Source: Rhodospirillales bacterium (lineage in GTDB: Bacteria > Pseudomonadota > Alphaproteobacteria > Kiloniellales > JACOMY01). From it: 48,642 nucleotides of DNA. The stretch spans positions 1 to 48,642 of the forward strand of contig JACOMY010000023.1 of NCBI GenBank assembly GCA_014324045.1. Direction: 5' to 3'. How positions within the stretch are numbered: the first letter of the stretch is position 1; each line of letters opens with the position of its first letter. This document shows positions 26,444-35,899 of this stretch, piece after piece. The notes under the pieces were generated by a model. The model had not been told where the DNA came from. It did not search any database and saw nothing but the letters and a program-made list of their open reading frames with translations. A program made the position numbers and the translations under genes.

Positions 26444-27817
26444 ATGCCTGATTTTTTGCTTTCCCGCCGCGGCCTGCTGACCGCTGCCGCTGCTCTGCCC
26501 TTCGCCGGCTTGCCGCTGGCGGTCGGGCACAGCGCCCGCGCCGACATTTTCCCGGCCGAGAGCCTGGTGCTCGAAAACGGTCTGACCGTCGTGGTGACGA
26601 CTAACCGCAGGGTACCGCTAGTGACCCAGCTTCTCCTCTATCGCGTCGGGGCTGCCGACGAGCTGCCCGGCAAGTCGGGCGTCGCGCATTTCCTCGAGCA
26701 TCTCATGTTCAAGGGCACAAGGCGCCATCCGACCGGGGTCTACTCCGACGCCGTCGCTGCCGTCGGCGGACAGGAAAACGCCTTCACCGGTCAGGACTAT
26801 ACCGGCTATTGGCAGACCGTGCCCAAGCGCAGCATCGAGACCGTGATGGCCTTCGAGGCAGACCGCATGCTGAACCTGACCTTGGACGAGGCCGAGGTCC
26901 TGCCCGAGCGCGAGGTGATTCTGGAGGAGCGGCGTTCGCGCATCGACAACCGCCCCAGCGCGCAGCTTCGCGCGGCGCAGCTGGCCAGTCTTTTCCGTAA
27001 CCACCCCTACGGAATCCCCATCATCGGCTGGGAGCGGGAGATGCGCGGTCTGACCGCCGAGGATGCGCTCGGCTTCTACGACAGCTGGTACGGTCCGCAG
27101 AACGCGATTCTGATCCTGGGCGGCGATCTCGATCTATCGGAGGCTCTGCCGATCGTTGAGCGGACCTACGGCGGTCTGGCGCGGCGCGGCCGCGACAGTC
27201 GCCGCGCCCGCCCGCGCGAACCGGTCTCCCTGACCGCACGGCGGACCGAGTTGACCTCGCCCCTGGCGGCAGAGCCGCAGTTCTCCCGGGTCTACCTGGT
27301 GCCGCACCGTAGCGAGCTGGGGCCGGGCGATCCGGAAGCCTTGCAGCTGCTCTCCATGCTGCTGGGCGGCGGCAATACCAGCCGGCTCTACCGCGACCTG
27401 GTACTGGGCCGCAGCCTTGCGCTTGCGGCCGGCAGCTACGACCGGGGCGAAGTTTTGGATTATCCCACCCTCTCCCTCTACGCCCGCCCGGTTCCCGGCG
27501 TCGAAATCGCCGTGCTGGAGCGGGAAATCGACGCGCAGATCGCAAGGTTCCTGGAGGAGGGGGCCGATGCGACAGCGCTCGACGAGGCTAAAGACCGCCT
27601 GCAGGCCGCCGCTGTCTTGGTGCGCGACGACCCCAAGACGGCCCCCCGGGTGATCGGCACCGCCATGGCTGTGGGCGACAGCCTGGCGACGATACAAAGC
27701 TGGCCCGAGCGGGTCGCCGCCGTGACGCCGGAGCAGGTGAACGCACTGGCCCATCGCGTCCTTCAGCCCCGCCGCTCGGTGACCGGCATCCTGCATCCGG
27801 AAAGACCTGCCTTATGA
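26444..27817 (+). CDS. M16-family zinc metallopeptidase (catalytic subunit)
   Basis: A 457-residue secreted or periplasmic peptidase of the pitrilysin/processing-peptidase family. The N-terminus (SRRGLLTAAAALPFAGLPL) is a twin-arginine-like signal peptide. The inverted zinc motif HFLEH is at residues 82-86, with the third ligand Glu in EVILEERRSRIDNRP near 160. The second half carries LLGGGNTSRLYRDLV. It is followed by a second M16 gene whose ATG overlaps its stop as ATGA, so the two should form a heterodimer. The ATG at 26444 has GAGGAG some 14 bases upstream, a long spacing. Confidence 0.9.
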   Translation: MPDFLLSRRGLLTAAAALPFAGLPLAVGHSARADIFPAESLVLENGLTVVVTTNRRVPLVTQLLLYRVGAADELPGKSGVAHFLEHLMFKGTRRHPTGVYSDAVAAVGGQENAFTGQDYTGYWQTVPKRSIETVMAFEADRMLNLTLDEAEVLPEREVILEERRSRIDNRPSAQLRAAQLASLFRNHPYGIPIIGWEREMRGLTAEDALGFYDSWYGPQNAILILGGDLDLSEALPIVERTYGGLARRGRDSRRARPREPVSLTARRTELTSPLAAEPQFSRVYLVPHRSELGPGDPEALQLLSMLLGGGNTSRLYRDLVLGRSLALAAGSYDRGEVLDYPTLSLYARPVPGVEIAVLEREIDAQIARFLEEGADATALDEAKDRLQAAAVLVRDDPKTAPRVIGTAMAVGDSLATIQSWPERVAAVTPEQVNALAHRVLQPRRSVTGILHPERPAL

Positions 27818-29166
27818 AAACTCTTCCCCTTCTGCCTCTGCTGGCCGCCCTGCTGGCGGTCGGCTTGCCGGCGCGCGCCATCGAGATCCGCGAGGTCGTC
27901 AGCCCCGGCGGCATCGAGGCCTGGCTGGTCGAGGATCGCAGCAATCCCATTCTGGCCATTTCCTTCGCCTTTGAGGGCGGTGCTGCGGCCGATCCTGCCG
28001 GCAAGGAGGGGCGGGCGAATCTGGCCGCCGCGCTGCTGGACGAAGGGGCCGGCGAACTCGATGCCGCTGCCTTTCGCGGCGAGCTGGAGCGCCGCTCGAT
28101 CGACATCTCCTTCGATACGACGCGCGACAGCCTCTATGGGACCCTGGTGACCCTGACCGATCGGCGCCAGCGTGCCGGGGAACTGCTGGCCATGGCGCTG
28201 ACCGAACCGCGCTTCGACGGCGAGGCAGTGGAGCGTATCCGCCGGCAGGTGATGAGCACCCTGGCCCGCCGGCAGCATCAACCCGATGCCCGGGCTGCCG
28301 AGGCGCTGCAGGCTTCGCTCTTCCCCGGCCATCCCTACGGCCGCCCCAGCCGGGGCACGCCGGAGAGCGTCGCGGCCCTGGAGACCACCGACCTGGAGGC
28401 CTACGTGGCCGAGCGTCTGGCCCGCGACAACCTGACCGTCGGCGTGGTCGGCGACATCGCAGCGGAGGAACTGGGCCCCTATCTCGACGCGCTCTTCGGC
28501 CGCCTGCCCGAGCGGGCGGCGCCGCTCGCCGTCGAGCAGACCCGGGTGCAGGCCGCCGGGCAGCGCCAGACGGTGAACCTGCCGGTGCCGCAAAGTTCGA
28601 TCATGCTGGCCCAGCAGGGCCCGCTGCGCGACGATCCCGACTACTATGCCCTGGCGGTCGTCGATGAGGTGCTGGGCGGCGGCGGCTTCTCCTCCCGCCT
28701 CTACGACGAGGTGCGCGAGAAGCGCGGTCTTGCCTACGGCGTCTGGAGCAGCCTGCGGCCGATGGACAAGGCCGGGATCTGGTATGCAGGGACCTCTACC
28801 CAGACCGGCCGGGTCGGCGAAGCGGTCGCCGTGATCCAGCAGGTCTGGCGCGAATTGGCCGCAGAGGGCCCCACCGACGAAGAGATCGGGCAGGCGGTGA
28901 ACTACATCGCCGGCTCCTTCCTGCTGTCGCTCTCCTCCTCGGAGGCCATCGCCACTACTCTGGTGAAGATCCAGGACTTGGACTTGGGCATCGACTACAT
29001 CGACCGCCGGCAGCAGATCTACGAGAGCCTGACGCCGGAGGAGATCCGCGCCGCCGCCCGCCGCTGGCTGAAGCCCGAGGCCCTGGCGATCGCGATCGCC
29101 GGCGCGCCGACCGGGCCGGACGCCGCCACCGACGCAGAGACGCCGGCGGTGCTGGAGACCGACTGA
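27814..29166 (+). CDS. M16-family peptidase-like protein (non-catalytic subunit)
   Basis: A 450-residue partner of the preceding peptidase. It has a Sec-type signal peptide (LLAALLAVGLPARA) and the M16 fold, but no HxxEH: at the equivalent place it reads EGRANLAAALLDEGAGE. The C-terminal half keeps the Arg/Tyr substrate-binding block GGGGFSSRLYDEVREKRGLA near residue 290. This matches the alpha/beta division of mitochondrial processing peptidase and bacterial paired M16 proteins, where one chain has the zinc and the other binds substrate. Start coupled by ATGA overlap. Its target is unknown. Confidence 0.88.
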   Translation: MKTLPLLPLLAALLAVGLPARAIEIREVVSPGGIEAWLVEDRSNPILAISFAFEGGAAADPAGKEGRANLAAALLDEGAGELDAAAFRGELERRSIDISFDTTRDSLYGTLVTLTDRRQRAGELLAMALTEPRFDGEAVERIRRQVMSTLARRQHQPDARAAEALQASLFPGHPYGRPSRGTPESVAALETTDLEAYVAERLARDNLTVGVVGDIAAEELGPYLDALFGRLPERAAPLAVEQTRVQAAGQRQTVNLPVPQSSIMLAQQGPLRDDPDYYALAVVDEVLGGGGFSSRLYDEVREKRGLAYGVWSSLRPMDKAGIWYAGTSTQTGRVGEAVAVIQQVWRELAAEGPTDEEIGQAVNYIAGSFLLSLSSSEAIATTLVKIQDLDLGIDYIDRRQQIYESLTPEEIRAAARRWLKPEALAIAIAGAPTGPDAATDAETPAVLETD

Positions 29167-29359
29167 TTGGCTAGGTGCGACAATACGCGCAATCGGGTGA
29201 TCTTGATAACATAGGTTACTCTCATTATATGCATGATGTGTACTGCACTTTAGAATAAGGAAGATTTCAAGGAGATTACAATATTTGGACAAATACTGAA
29301 CATTCTACAAAACCACTTTCACAGCTTGTATTTTACCAAGCATTAAGGAGTAAGTTAGT

Positions 29360-29491
29360 ATGCTATTTTTTGCAGCTTTGCTACTTTTTCTATCTTTTTT
29401 TCGCAAACTCTTCGGCATTACTCTTCAAACCAAGAAAGGTGAACGATCCATAACTGTCAACTTTACGGTGTCCATTAGAATCAGTAGCTAA
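29360..29491 (+). CDS. Small membrane peptide in an AT-rich island
   Basis: A 43-codon frame starting at the ATG at 29360 with AAGGAG nine bases before it. The first 14 residues (MLFFAALLLFLSFF) form one membrane segment, followed by a basic RK and a strand-like polar tail, TKKGERSITVNFTVSIRISS. Codons are AT-rich (TTT, CTA, ATT, AAA), unlike every neighbour. I know no family for it. It stands alone between the M16 pair and mutL. It may be a real acquired small protein or a chance frame in AT-rich DNA; the ribosome binding site and amphiphilic layout favour the first. Confidence 0.45.
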   Translation: MLFFAALLLFLSFFRKLFGITLQTKKGERSITVNFTVSIRISS

Positions 29492-29661
29492 ACCTTCTGA
29501 CCCGGGAGCAGTGCGCACCGCGCCATCGCTTCCCGGCCACCGACAAGAAAGCGCTTCCCGTTTTTGCAATAGCGGCGACTCCTCCGCGCAGGCCATCTTC
29601 TTCGATGCGCCGATGCGAGCTAGGCGAGTTTCGGCCGTTCCGGTAAGGAGAGTCTTTGCCC

Positions 29662-31497
29662 ATGACGGAGGACGCGGCAGCGGAGGCCCCGGCCATCCGG
29701 CGCCTGCCGGAGACCCTGGTCAACCAAATCGCCGCCGGCGAGGTGGTGGAACGGCCGGCTTCCGTGGTCAAGGAACTGGTCGAGAACGCACTGGATGCCG
29801 GCGCCGGACGGATTGCGGTCAGCCTCCGCGCCGGCGGCGCTGCGGCGATGACCGTCAGCGACGACGGCTGCGGCATGTCCCGCCGGGCATTGCCGCTGGC
29901 GGTGCTGCGGCATGCCACCTCCAAGCTGCCGCACGACGATCTGGGCCGGATTCGCTTTCTGGGCTTCCGCGGCGAGGCCTTGCCCTCGATTGCCGCGGTC
30001 GCCCGCGTGACCCTGACCAGCCGTCCGCCGGGCGCCGCCGAGGCCTGGAGCCTCGCCATCGAGGGCGGGCTGGCGGCCGAACCCAAGCCCACGGCCGGCC
30101 CGCCGGGCACCCGCATCGAGGTGCGCGATCTCTTCTACGCCGTGCCGGCCCGTCTCAAGTTCCTGAAGAGCGAGCGTTCGGAGCGCATGGCGGTGGAGGA
30201 CGCGGTCAGCCGGCTGGCCATGGCCAATCCGGCAGTCGGCTTTCGCCTGCAGGCCGACGGGCGCACCTTGCTCGATCTGCCGGCCAAGCAGGATCTGGAC
30301 CCGGCGGCGGCGCGCCTGGCCCGCCTGGGGGCTATCATGGGACGGGAATTCGCCGAGAACGCGCTGGCCATCGACGCCCTGCGCCAGGGCCTGGGCCTGA
30401 AGGGTTTCGCCGGCTTGCCCACCCTGAACCGGGCGACGGCGCGCCAGCAGTTCCTCTTCGTCAACGGCCGGCCGGTGCGCGACAAGCTGCTGGTGGGCGC
30501 CCTGCGCGGCGCCTATCAGGACTTCCTGGCCCGCGACCGCCATCCCCTGGTAGCACTCTTCCTCACCCTGCCGCCGGAGGAGCTCGACGTGAACGTACAT
30601 CCGGCCAAGACCGAGGTGCGCTTCCGCGATCAGGCCCTCGTGCGCGGCTTGCTGGTCTCCGCCATCCGCCATGCGCTCGCCGGCGCCGGCCATCGTGCCT
30701 CGACCTCGGCTTCCACGGCGGCGCTGGGTGCCTTCCGGGGCGGCGCCCAGACCGGCTGGCCGCGCCCCACGGGCGGTACCCTGCCGCGCGGCCTGGCCGA
30801 AAGCGGCGAGGCCTATCAGGCACCGCTGCATGCCCGGCCGTCCGAACTGCCGGACCTGGAGCTGCCGCCGGCAGCCCCGCAGGTACGGCCGGCCGCCGAG
30901 GCGGCACCGCTGGCAGCCTATCCCCTCGGCGCCGCCCGCGCCCAGCTCTTCGCTACCTACATCGTCGCCGAGGCCGCCGGGGGTTTGGTCATCGTCGATC
31001 AGCACGCCGCGCACGAGCGCCTGGTCTACGAGCGGATGAAAGAGGCTCTGGCGGCCAGCGGCGTCGCGCGCCAGGCGCTGCTGATCCCCGAGGTTGTGGA
31101 ACTGCCGGCCGCACAGCTGCAAGCGCTCGCCGCCCGTGCCGGGCAGCTGGCCGAACTGGGCCTCCTGGTCGAGACCTTCGGCGAGACCGCCCTGCTGGTG
31201 CGGGAGACCCCGGCCCTGCTGCAGACACTCGACCTGCAAGGCCTGATCCGCGACCTGGCCGAGGAGCTGACAGAGTGGGGCATGGCCGTGACCTTGAAGG
31301 AACGCCTGGCCGAGGTTTGCGGCACCCTCGCCTGCCACGGCTCGGTCCGCGCCGGCCGCCGCCTCAAGCCCGAGGAGATGAATGCCCTGCTGCGCGAAAT
31401 GGAGGCCACCCCGCACTCCGGCCAATGCAACCACGGCCGCCCGACCTACGTCTCCCTAAGCCGCGCCGATATTGAAAAGCTGTTCGGCCGGCGCTAG
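29662..31497 (+). CDS. mutL: DNA mismatch repair protein MutL (endonuclease type)
   Basis: A 611-residue GHKL ATPase. The N-terminal half shows [26 protein letters not shown] and [14 protein letters not shown] (ATP-binding motifs), then [10 protein letters not shown] near residue 320. A variable Pro/Ala linker of about 100 residues precedes the C-terminal dimerisation domain. This holds [12 protein letters not shown], which fits the endonuclease metal motif DQHAx2Ex4E, so this MutL should nick DNA itself, as in bacteria without MutH; further C-terminal metal motifs include CHGSVRAGR and QCNHGRPT. The ATG at 29662 is preferred over a TTG six bases upstream; TAAGGAG lies 11 bases before it. Confidence 0.95.
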   Translation: MTEDAAAEAPAIRRLPETLVNQIAAGEVVERPASVVKELVENALDAGAGRIAVSLRAGGAAAMTVSDDGCGMSRRALPLAVLRHATSKLPHDDLGRIRFLGFRGEALPSIAAVARVTLTSRPPGAAEAWSLAIEGGLAAEPKPTAGPPGTRIEVRDLFYAVPARLKFLKSERSERMAVEDAVSRLAMANPAVGFRLQADGRTLLDLPAKQDLDPAAARLARLGAIMGREFAENALAIDALRQGLGLKGFAGLPTLNRATARQQFLFVNGRPVRDKLLVGALRGAYQDFLARDRHPLVALFLTLPPEELDVNVHPAKTEVRFRDQALVRGLLVSAIRHALAGAGHRASTSASTAALGAFRGGAQTGWPRPTGGTLPRGLAESGEAYQAPLHARPSELPDLELPPAAPQVRPAAEAAPLAAYPLGAARAQLFATYIVAEAAGGLVIVDQHAAHERLVYERMKEALAASGVARQALLIPEVVELPAAQLQALAARAGQLAELGLLVETFGETALLVRETPALLQTLDLQGLIRDLAEELTEWGMAVTLKERLAEVCGTLACHGSVRAGRRLKPEEMNALLREMEATPHSGQCNHGRPTYVSLSRADIEKLFGRR

Positions 31498-31683
31498 GCA
31501 GGCCTGGTTCGCTATGGATCGCTGGCAGAACGGCAAGCGCGCAATCTGCCCTGCGCCCTTTTGGGTCCTTGTCTGCGCCGGCCGATCGCGGCAGTGGATA
31601 ACACAAGCAGACCGATGTGTCTGGTCTTTCGGGCCGGTGCAGGATCGTCGGCAAATGCGCGAGCGGTAGAATCGGAGCCATCG

Positions 31684-32505
31684 GTGGACGAGCGGGCGGT
31701 TTGGCGGCAGAAGTTGGGGACCTGGATTACGTCGCGGCGGGCGCAGAACGCGATTACCGCGGTGATCGTCGTCAACTCCATCATCCTGGGCATGGAAACC
31801 TCGCCCAGCCTTTCGGCAGCAATCGGCAAGACGCTGTCAACCTTGGATCGGATCTTCCTGGCGATCTTCGTCGTTGAGATCGGCTGCAAGATCCTGGCCT
31901 TCGGCTGGCGCTTCGCCACCAATGCCTGGAATGTCTTCGACTTGGTGATCGTCAGCATTGCCCTGCTCCCCAGCAGCGGGGCGCTGTCGGTCCTGCGGGC
32001 CTTGCGGATCTTGAGGGTGCTGCGGCTGATCTCCGCGGTGCCTTCGATACGAAAGGTGGTCGAGGCCTTGGCCCGCGCCATTCCGGGCATGGGCTCGATC
32101 CTGCTGCTGATGAGCCTGATCTACTATGTCTTCTCGGTGATCGCGACCAAGCTCTATGCCGCGACTTTTCCGGACTGGTTCGGCACGATCGGGGAATCGG
32201 CCTATTCGCTGTTCCAGATCATGACTCTGGAGAGCTGGTCGATGGGGATCGTGCGGCCGGTGATGCAGGCCCATCCCAACGCCTGGGTCTTCTTCGTGCC
32301 CTTCATCCTGCTGACCACCTTTGCGGTGGTAAACTTGGTGGTCGGCATCGTCGTCAGCGCCATGCAGGAAGAACACGACGAAGAACAGCGTCAGCAGGAG
32401 ACCGCTGCCATCCAGGCCCGCACCGAGCTCAGCCAGGACGTGAAGGCCTTACGCCGCGAGGTCGCGGAATTGAAGGCGATGCTGCAGGCGGGGAAGCGGG
32501 ATTAG
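31684..32505 (+). CDS. Bacterial voltage-gated sodium channel (NaChBac/BacNav type)
   Basis: A six-helix single-domain channel that should form a tetramer. With the GTG at 31684 it has 273 residues: S1 about 21-38, S2 55-73, S3 82-96, and S4 with arginines at every third position (R105, R108, R111, R114). The selectivity filter TLESWS is at 181-186, matching the NaChBac TLESWAS, and S6 runs about 199-227. The C-terminal 228-270 is a charged coiled coil (VKALRREVAELKAML), as in BacNav tetramers. GGAG lies six bases before the GTG; ATG at 31615 and TTG at 31561 are in-frame alternatives without a ribosome binding site. Calcium selectivity cannot be excluded. Confidence 0.88.
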   Translation: MDERAVWRQKLGTWITSRRAQNAITAVIVVNSIILGMETSPSLSAAIGKTLSTLDRIFLAIFVVEIGCKILAFGWRFATNAWNVFDLVIVSIALLPSSGALSVLRALRILRVLRLISAVPSIRKVVEALARAIPGMGSILLLMSLIYYVFSVIATKLYAATFPDWFGTIGESAYSLFQIMTLESWSMGIVRPVMQAHPNAWVFFVPFILLTTFAVVNLVVGIVVSAMQEEHDEEQRQQETAAIQARTELSQDVKALRREVAELKAMLQAGKRD

Positions 32506-32524
32506 GGCCTACTCTGCCGCAGGG

Positions 32525-33343
32525 TTAGCCTTGCGGGGTCCGGATCTCGACCTGGATGGTGAAGGGGCCCTGGCCGTCGGGGGCCGGGTGCCGCTCCTCG
32601 AAGACTTGGCTGCCGCCGGGCGGCAGCGAGAGGACGGGGATGCGGAAGCGCCACCGCATCGCCTCCCGGCCCTCGGAATCCAGCAGGCGGGCCTCCAGGC
32701 CGGGGACCGGGCGGGTTGAGGTGCTGCTGTTGAAGACCGCACCGCTGACCGCCAACATGGGATTGCCGCCCAATTGTTCCTCGCGTTGTTCCTCGCGAAA
32801 GGCGAGGTCCCGAATCTCCAGACCGTCGGCGCGGCCGGACTGGAGGTCCAGGCCGAGGAATTGGTAGATGCGGGCGGATTCGGGGATCACGGCCACCACT
32901 CGGTCGCGGAAGAACCAGCCGCCGGCCAAGACCGCGGCCAGCACAACCGTCAGCAAGATCCAGCCGGCAGCGCGGCGCCAGGCCCCTGTGTCCCGGGTCC
33001 CTGTGTCGCCGGACCCTTCCGGCAGCAGATCTCTGGACAGCGGGCGGAGCGGGGCCTGCAGCGGGGGTCTGGACAGCTGCGGCGGGTTGGGCGCCGTCCT
33101 TGTTGGCTCCGGCCGAAGGGGCGGCGGTGTTACCGGCGGTGCATGGTGGGTAGATGGCGGCGGGCTCACCGCAGGCGGCTGCTGTGCTGCGAAGCCTTCC
33201 GGAGAAGGCACGGCCGGTGGCAGCTCTAGGGATTCGAACCAGCTGTATTGGCAGCGGCTGCAGCGCAGCTGCCGGCCCTTGTCGCCCAGAGCGTCGTCTG
33301 CGATCCGGAAACGCGATTTGCAGCTGGGGCAGGTAACGATCAT
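32525..33343 (-). CDS. MJ0042 zinc-ribbon and DUF3426 membrane protein
   Basis: A 272-residue protein. It starts with a zinc ribbon, MIVTCPSCKSRFRIADD and LRCSRCQYSWFES (two CxxC pairs, residues 5-35). A long Pro-rich linker runs about 40-115, one membrane helix (WILLTVVLAAVLAGGWFF) near 130-150, and a DUF3426 domain to the end. Topology suggests a cytoplasmic zinc ribbon and a periplasmic DUF3426 domain. It is divergent from ftsE, a neighbour arrangement common in alphaproteobacteria. Two in-frame tandem repeats (REEQ twice; a 15-base near-repeat giving DTGTRDTG) occur. The ATG at 33343 places the ribbon at the very N-terminus. Confidence 0.85.
   Translation of the reverse strand: MIVTCPSCKSRFRIADDALGDKGRQLRCSRCQYSWFESLELPPAVPSPEGFAAQQPPAVSPPPSTHHAPPVTPPPLRPEPTRTAPNPPQLSRPPLQAPLRPLSRDLLPEGSGDTGTRDTGAWRRAAGWILLTVVLAAVLAGGWFFRDRVVAVIPESARIYQFLGLDLQSGRADGLEIRDLAFREEQREEQLGGNPMLAVSGAVFNSSTSTRPVPGLEARLLDSEGREAMRWRFRIPVLSLPPGGSQVFEERHPAPDGQGPFTIQVEIRTPQG
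32774..32797. repeat. 12-base exact tandem repeat inside the DUF3426 gene
   Basis: TTGTTCCTCGCG occurs twice in a row and encodes REEQREEQ on the minus strand, keeping the frame. Confidence 0.9.
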
Positions 33344-33376
33344 CGGAATCTCAAAAAACGGCAGCGATGCCAACAT

Positions 33377-33404
33377 CCTGTTTTATAGGGCCTGTTTTAT
33401 AGGG
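33377..33404. repeat. 14-base exact tandem repeat with duplicated -10-like box
   Basis: CCTGTTTTATAGGG is present twice in succession. On the minus strand each copy gives CCCTATAAAACAGG, with TATAAA 30-60 bases upstream of the DUF3426 gene start, so a promoter core may have been duplicated. Confidence 0.85.
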
Positions 33405-33486
33405 GTGAAAGCCGGGGTGTGCAAGCGGACGGAGGCGCGCCCGCATCCGGCCTTTGCAGAAGGCCGCGGCTCGTGCCACTGTCGCG

Positions 33487-33516
33487 CCACCGCCCTTGCT
33501 CCCACCGCCCTTGCTC
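33487..33516. repeat. 15-base exact tandem repeat upstream of ftsE
   Basis: CCACCGCCCTTGCTC twice in succession, about 50 bases before the ftsE start. No protein-coding frame is needed here. It may affect the 5' leader. Confidence 0.9.
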
Positions 33517-33565
33517 AAGGCCCGCGGGAAGGTAGGGTTCGCCATTATGAGGAGACGGCAAGGAC

Positions 33566-34273
33566 GTGGTCCGGCTAGAACAGGTATCACTGCGCTACGG
33601 CGACGGTCCTTTCGTCCTGCGCAATCTCAGCTTTTCACTCGATCCCGGCAGTTTCCATTACGTCACTGGCGCGTCCGGTGCCGGCAAGACCAGCCTCTTG
33701 CGGCTTATCACCCTGGCACAGCGACCCAGTGCCGGGCGGGTGGCGGTCTTAGGCCGCGACAGCGCCAGCCTGAACCGCCACGCTCGCGCCGAGACCCGCC
33801 GGCGGATCGGCATGGTGTTTCAAGAGTTCCGCCTGCTGGACCACCAGAGTGTCCTGGACAATGTGATGCTGCCGATGAAGCTGATCGGCCACACCGGCCC
33901 GCAGGTCGAGCATCACGTGCGTGAACTCTTGTCGTGGGTCGGCTTGGGCGACGCGCTGGAGGCTTTGCCTCCGACCCTCTCCGGCGGCCAGCAGCAGCGG
34001 GTCGCCATCGCCCGTGCCGTGATCAGCCGGCCCAATCTGCTGCTGGCCGACGAGCCAACCGGCAATGTCGACGACCGGATCGCGGCGCGTCTGCTCTATC
34101 TTTTCGAGGAACTGAACCGGCTGGGGACCACCGTGTTGATCGCCACGCACAACGAGCACCTGATCGAGCAGTTCAAGCACCCGGTGATCCGCCTGGGCGA
34201 GGCTCCCGGCAGGCGCGCCCCCGCTCCGGCGCCGCCGGCTGCGGATAGGCCCGAGGGCAGACGAGAGGCCTAG
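33566..34273 (+). CDS. ftsE: Cell division ATP-binding protein FtsE
   Basis: A 235-residue ABC ATPase that with FtsX controls septal cell-wall hydrolysis. Walker A is [12 protein letters not shown] (residues 35-46), the Q-loop region [17 protein letters not shown], the signature [14 protein letters not shown] near 140, Walker [13 protein letters not shown], and the H-loop in IATHNEHL. The start is GTG at 33566 ([12 protein letters not shown]); AAGG lies close before it and GAGGAG further off. The C-terminus has a Pro/Ala-rich tail not essential in the family. It is followed after six bases by ftsX. Confidence 0.93.
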   Translation: MVRLEQVSLRYGDGPFVLRNLSFSLDPGSFHYVTGASGAGKTSLLRLITLAQRPSAGRVAVLGRDSASLNRHARAETRRRIGMVFQEFRLLDHQSVLDNVMLPMKLIGHTGPQVEHHVRELLSWVGLGDALEALPPTLSGGQQQRVAIARAVISRPNLLLADEPTGNVDDRIAARLLYLFEELNRLGTTVLIATHNEHLIEQFKHPVIRLGEAPGRRAPAPAPPAADRPEGRREA

Positions 34274-34279
34274 CCGGTC

Positions 34280-35182
34280 ATGTTGTTTGCCCGTCCCGAC
34301 ATTCCTTTGGATCAGGACGCCTCGGTGCGTTTCATGCCCTGGTTAATCGCCTTCATGGTGTTCCTGGCGACCCTGGCGCTGACCAGCCTTCTGGTGGTGG
34401 AGAGCCTGGTGGAGCGCTGGGACCGCGGCCTGCGCGCCGAATTGACGGTGCAGATCCCGCCGCCCGACGGCGCCGCGCCGCCCGACGTGCTGCAGGGGCT
34501 GCGCCAGCAACGCCTGGACAAGGTCTTGAATGTGCTGGCCGCCACGCCCGGAGTGCTGGAGGCTCAGGAGCTGTCGCAGGAGGCGGTGGGACAGCTGGTC
34601 GAGCCTTGGCTGGGCAGCAATCGGGCCGAGGTGCAGGCCTTCCTGCCCAACCTCTTGGCGGTGCGTATCGATCCGGCGGAGACCTTGGATCTGCCAGCCT
34701 TGCAGCTGGCCCTGGACCGGGCCGTGGGTGGCACCCAGGTGGACGACCATAAACGCTGGCTGGGCGCATTGATCCGCTTGGCTCGCTCGGTGGAACTGGG
34801 GGCTCTGGTGGTGCTTGGGCTGGTGGCGATGGCTGGGGCTGCAACGGTGATCTTCGTCACCGGCGCCAGTCTGGCGATCCACCATCCGGTGATCGAGTTG
34901 CTGCACCTCATGGGGGCGGAGGATCGCTATATCGCCAGGCAGTTCCAGGACCACGCCCTGCGCTTCAGCCTGCGTGGCGGCATCTTGGGCTTCGCAGCGG
35001 CGGTCGGCGTGATTGCCATCTTCGCCTATCTGGGCGAACAGGTGGAGAGCGCCGTCATCCCGCGCATTGAGCTGGGCATGTTCGACTGGGCAATTGTGGC
35101 GTCGGTTTTGTTGGCAACCTGCTTGCTTGCCATGGTAACGGCACGATGCACCGTCACCAGAACCTTGGGGACGTTGCAGTAG
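34280..35182 (+). CDS. ftsX: Cell division protein FtsX
   Basis: A 300-residue membrane partner of FtsE. Layout: cytoplasmic N-terminus, TM1 (LIAFMVFLATLALTSLLVVE) near 20-40, a large periplasmic loop, then three helices with LELGALVVLGL-type and FAAAVGVIAIFAYLG segments and a last helix, WAIVASVLLATCLLAM. The conserved cytoplasmic HHPVIELLHLMGAEDRYIAR matches the ELLHLVGA coupling helix region of FtsX. It directly follows ftsE, the standard order. The periplasmic loop should recruit a peptidoglycan amidase activator; none is encoded here. Confidence 0.92.
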   Translation: MLFARPDIPLDQDASVRFMPWLIAFMVFLATLALTSLLVVESLVERWDRGLRAELTVQIPPPDGAAPPDVLQGLRQQRLDKVLNVLAATPGVLEAQELSQEAVGQLVEPWLGSNRAEVQAFLPNLLAVRIDPAETLDLPALQLALDRAVGGTQVDDHKRWLGALIRLARSVELGALVVLGLVAMAGAATVIFVTGASLAIHHPVIELLHLMGAEDRYIARQFQDHALRFSLRGGILGFAAAVGVIAIFAYLGEQVESAVIPRIELGMFDWAIVASVLLATCLLAMVTARCTVTRTLGTLQ

Positions 35183-35279
35183 CACAGGACGGCTTGGCGA
35201 ATCGGGGCGCGGCCCCGCAGGATCGCCGGGCGGCCGCTGCTGCGGCCGGGCAAACTTTGGCCAGGGTCTGGGCGGGACT

Positions 35280-35867
35280 ATGGTGCGAACGCTGACGGTG
35301 GCGCTGATCCTGCTGATTGGGCTCGGTGGGGGCTTCATTCTTTTCGTCGAGACCCTGCCCCGCACCCCCGACAAGGCGACCCAGCGTGCCGACGCCATCG
35401 TGGTCTTGACCGGCGGCGCGGCGAGGGTGGCCGCAGGTCTGCGCCTTCTGGCCGCCGGGCGGGCGGAGACGCTGCTGATCTCCGGCGTGCATCGGGACAC
35501 CGACATGCCCGACATCCTGGCTCTGGCGCCCGACGTGCCGGAGAGCCTGGGGGAGCGCATTACCCTCGACCGGGACGCCGCAGACACCGTGGGCAATGCC
35601 CGCGAGACCGCGGCCTGGGCCGAGGCGCACGCCGTCGAAAGCCTCTATGTGGTGACCGCAGCCTACCATATGCCGCGCAGCCTCTTGCAACTGGAGCGCG
35701 CCCTGCCGGGGGTCGAACTGCTCCCCCACCCGGTGTTTCCGGAGCGAGTCGAACAGCGCAGCTGGTGGTCGTCCTCGACCAGCGCCAGCCTGCTTTTGGG
35801 CGAATACCTGAAGTACCTCTTTACACTGGCCACCAGCCCCTTCGGCGCCAGGCCGGGGTCCTCTTGA
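35280..35867 (+). CDS. YdcF/ElyC-family (DUF218) protein
   Basis: A 195-residue protein with an N-terminal membrane anchor (LTVALILLIGLGGGFILFVE) and a DUF218 domain: DAIVVLTGGAARVAAGLRLL near residues 38-57, DAADTVGNARETAAWAEA near 100, and VVTAAYHMPRSLLQLERA. Family members SanA and ElyC affect envelope integrity and cell-wall precursor handling; the biochemical activity is unknown. It lies in a block ftsE-ftsX-ydcF-plsC, all on the plus strand with short spacers, and is probably transcribed with them. Confidence 0.85.
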   Translation: MVRTLTVALILLIGLGGGFILFVETLPRTPDKATQRADAIVVLTGGAARVAAGLRLLAAGRAETLLISGVHRDTDMPDILALAPDVPESLGERITLDRDAADTVGNARETAAWAEAHAVESLYVVTAAYHMPRSLLQLERALPGVELLPHPVFPERVEQRSWWSSSTSASLLLGEYLKYLFTLATSPFGARPGSS

Positions 35868-35899
35868 CGAGCCCGCCGGGCCCTGCGCACCAAGGCGCC

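Noticed and set aside
27763-29292. Long minus-strand frame opposite the second M16 gene (509 codons)
   Set aside because: Antisense shadow of a well-supported gene; composition is Gly/Gln/His rich with no motif.
29620-31434. Long minus-strand frame opposite mutL (604 codons)
   Set aside because: Shadow of mutL; no start context or motifs.
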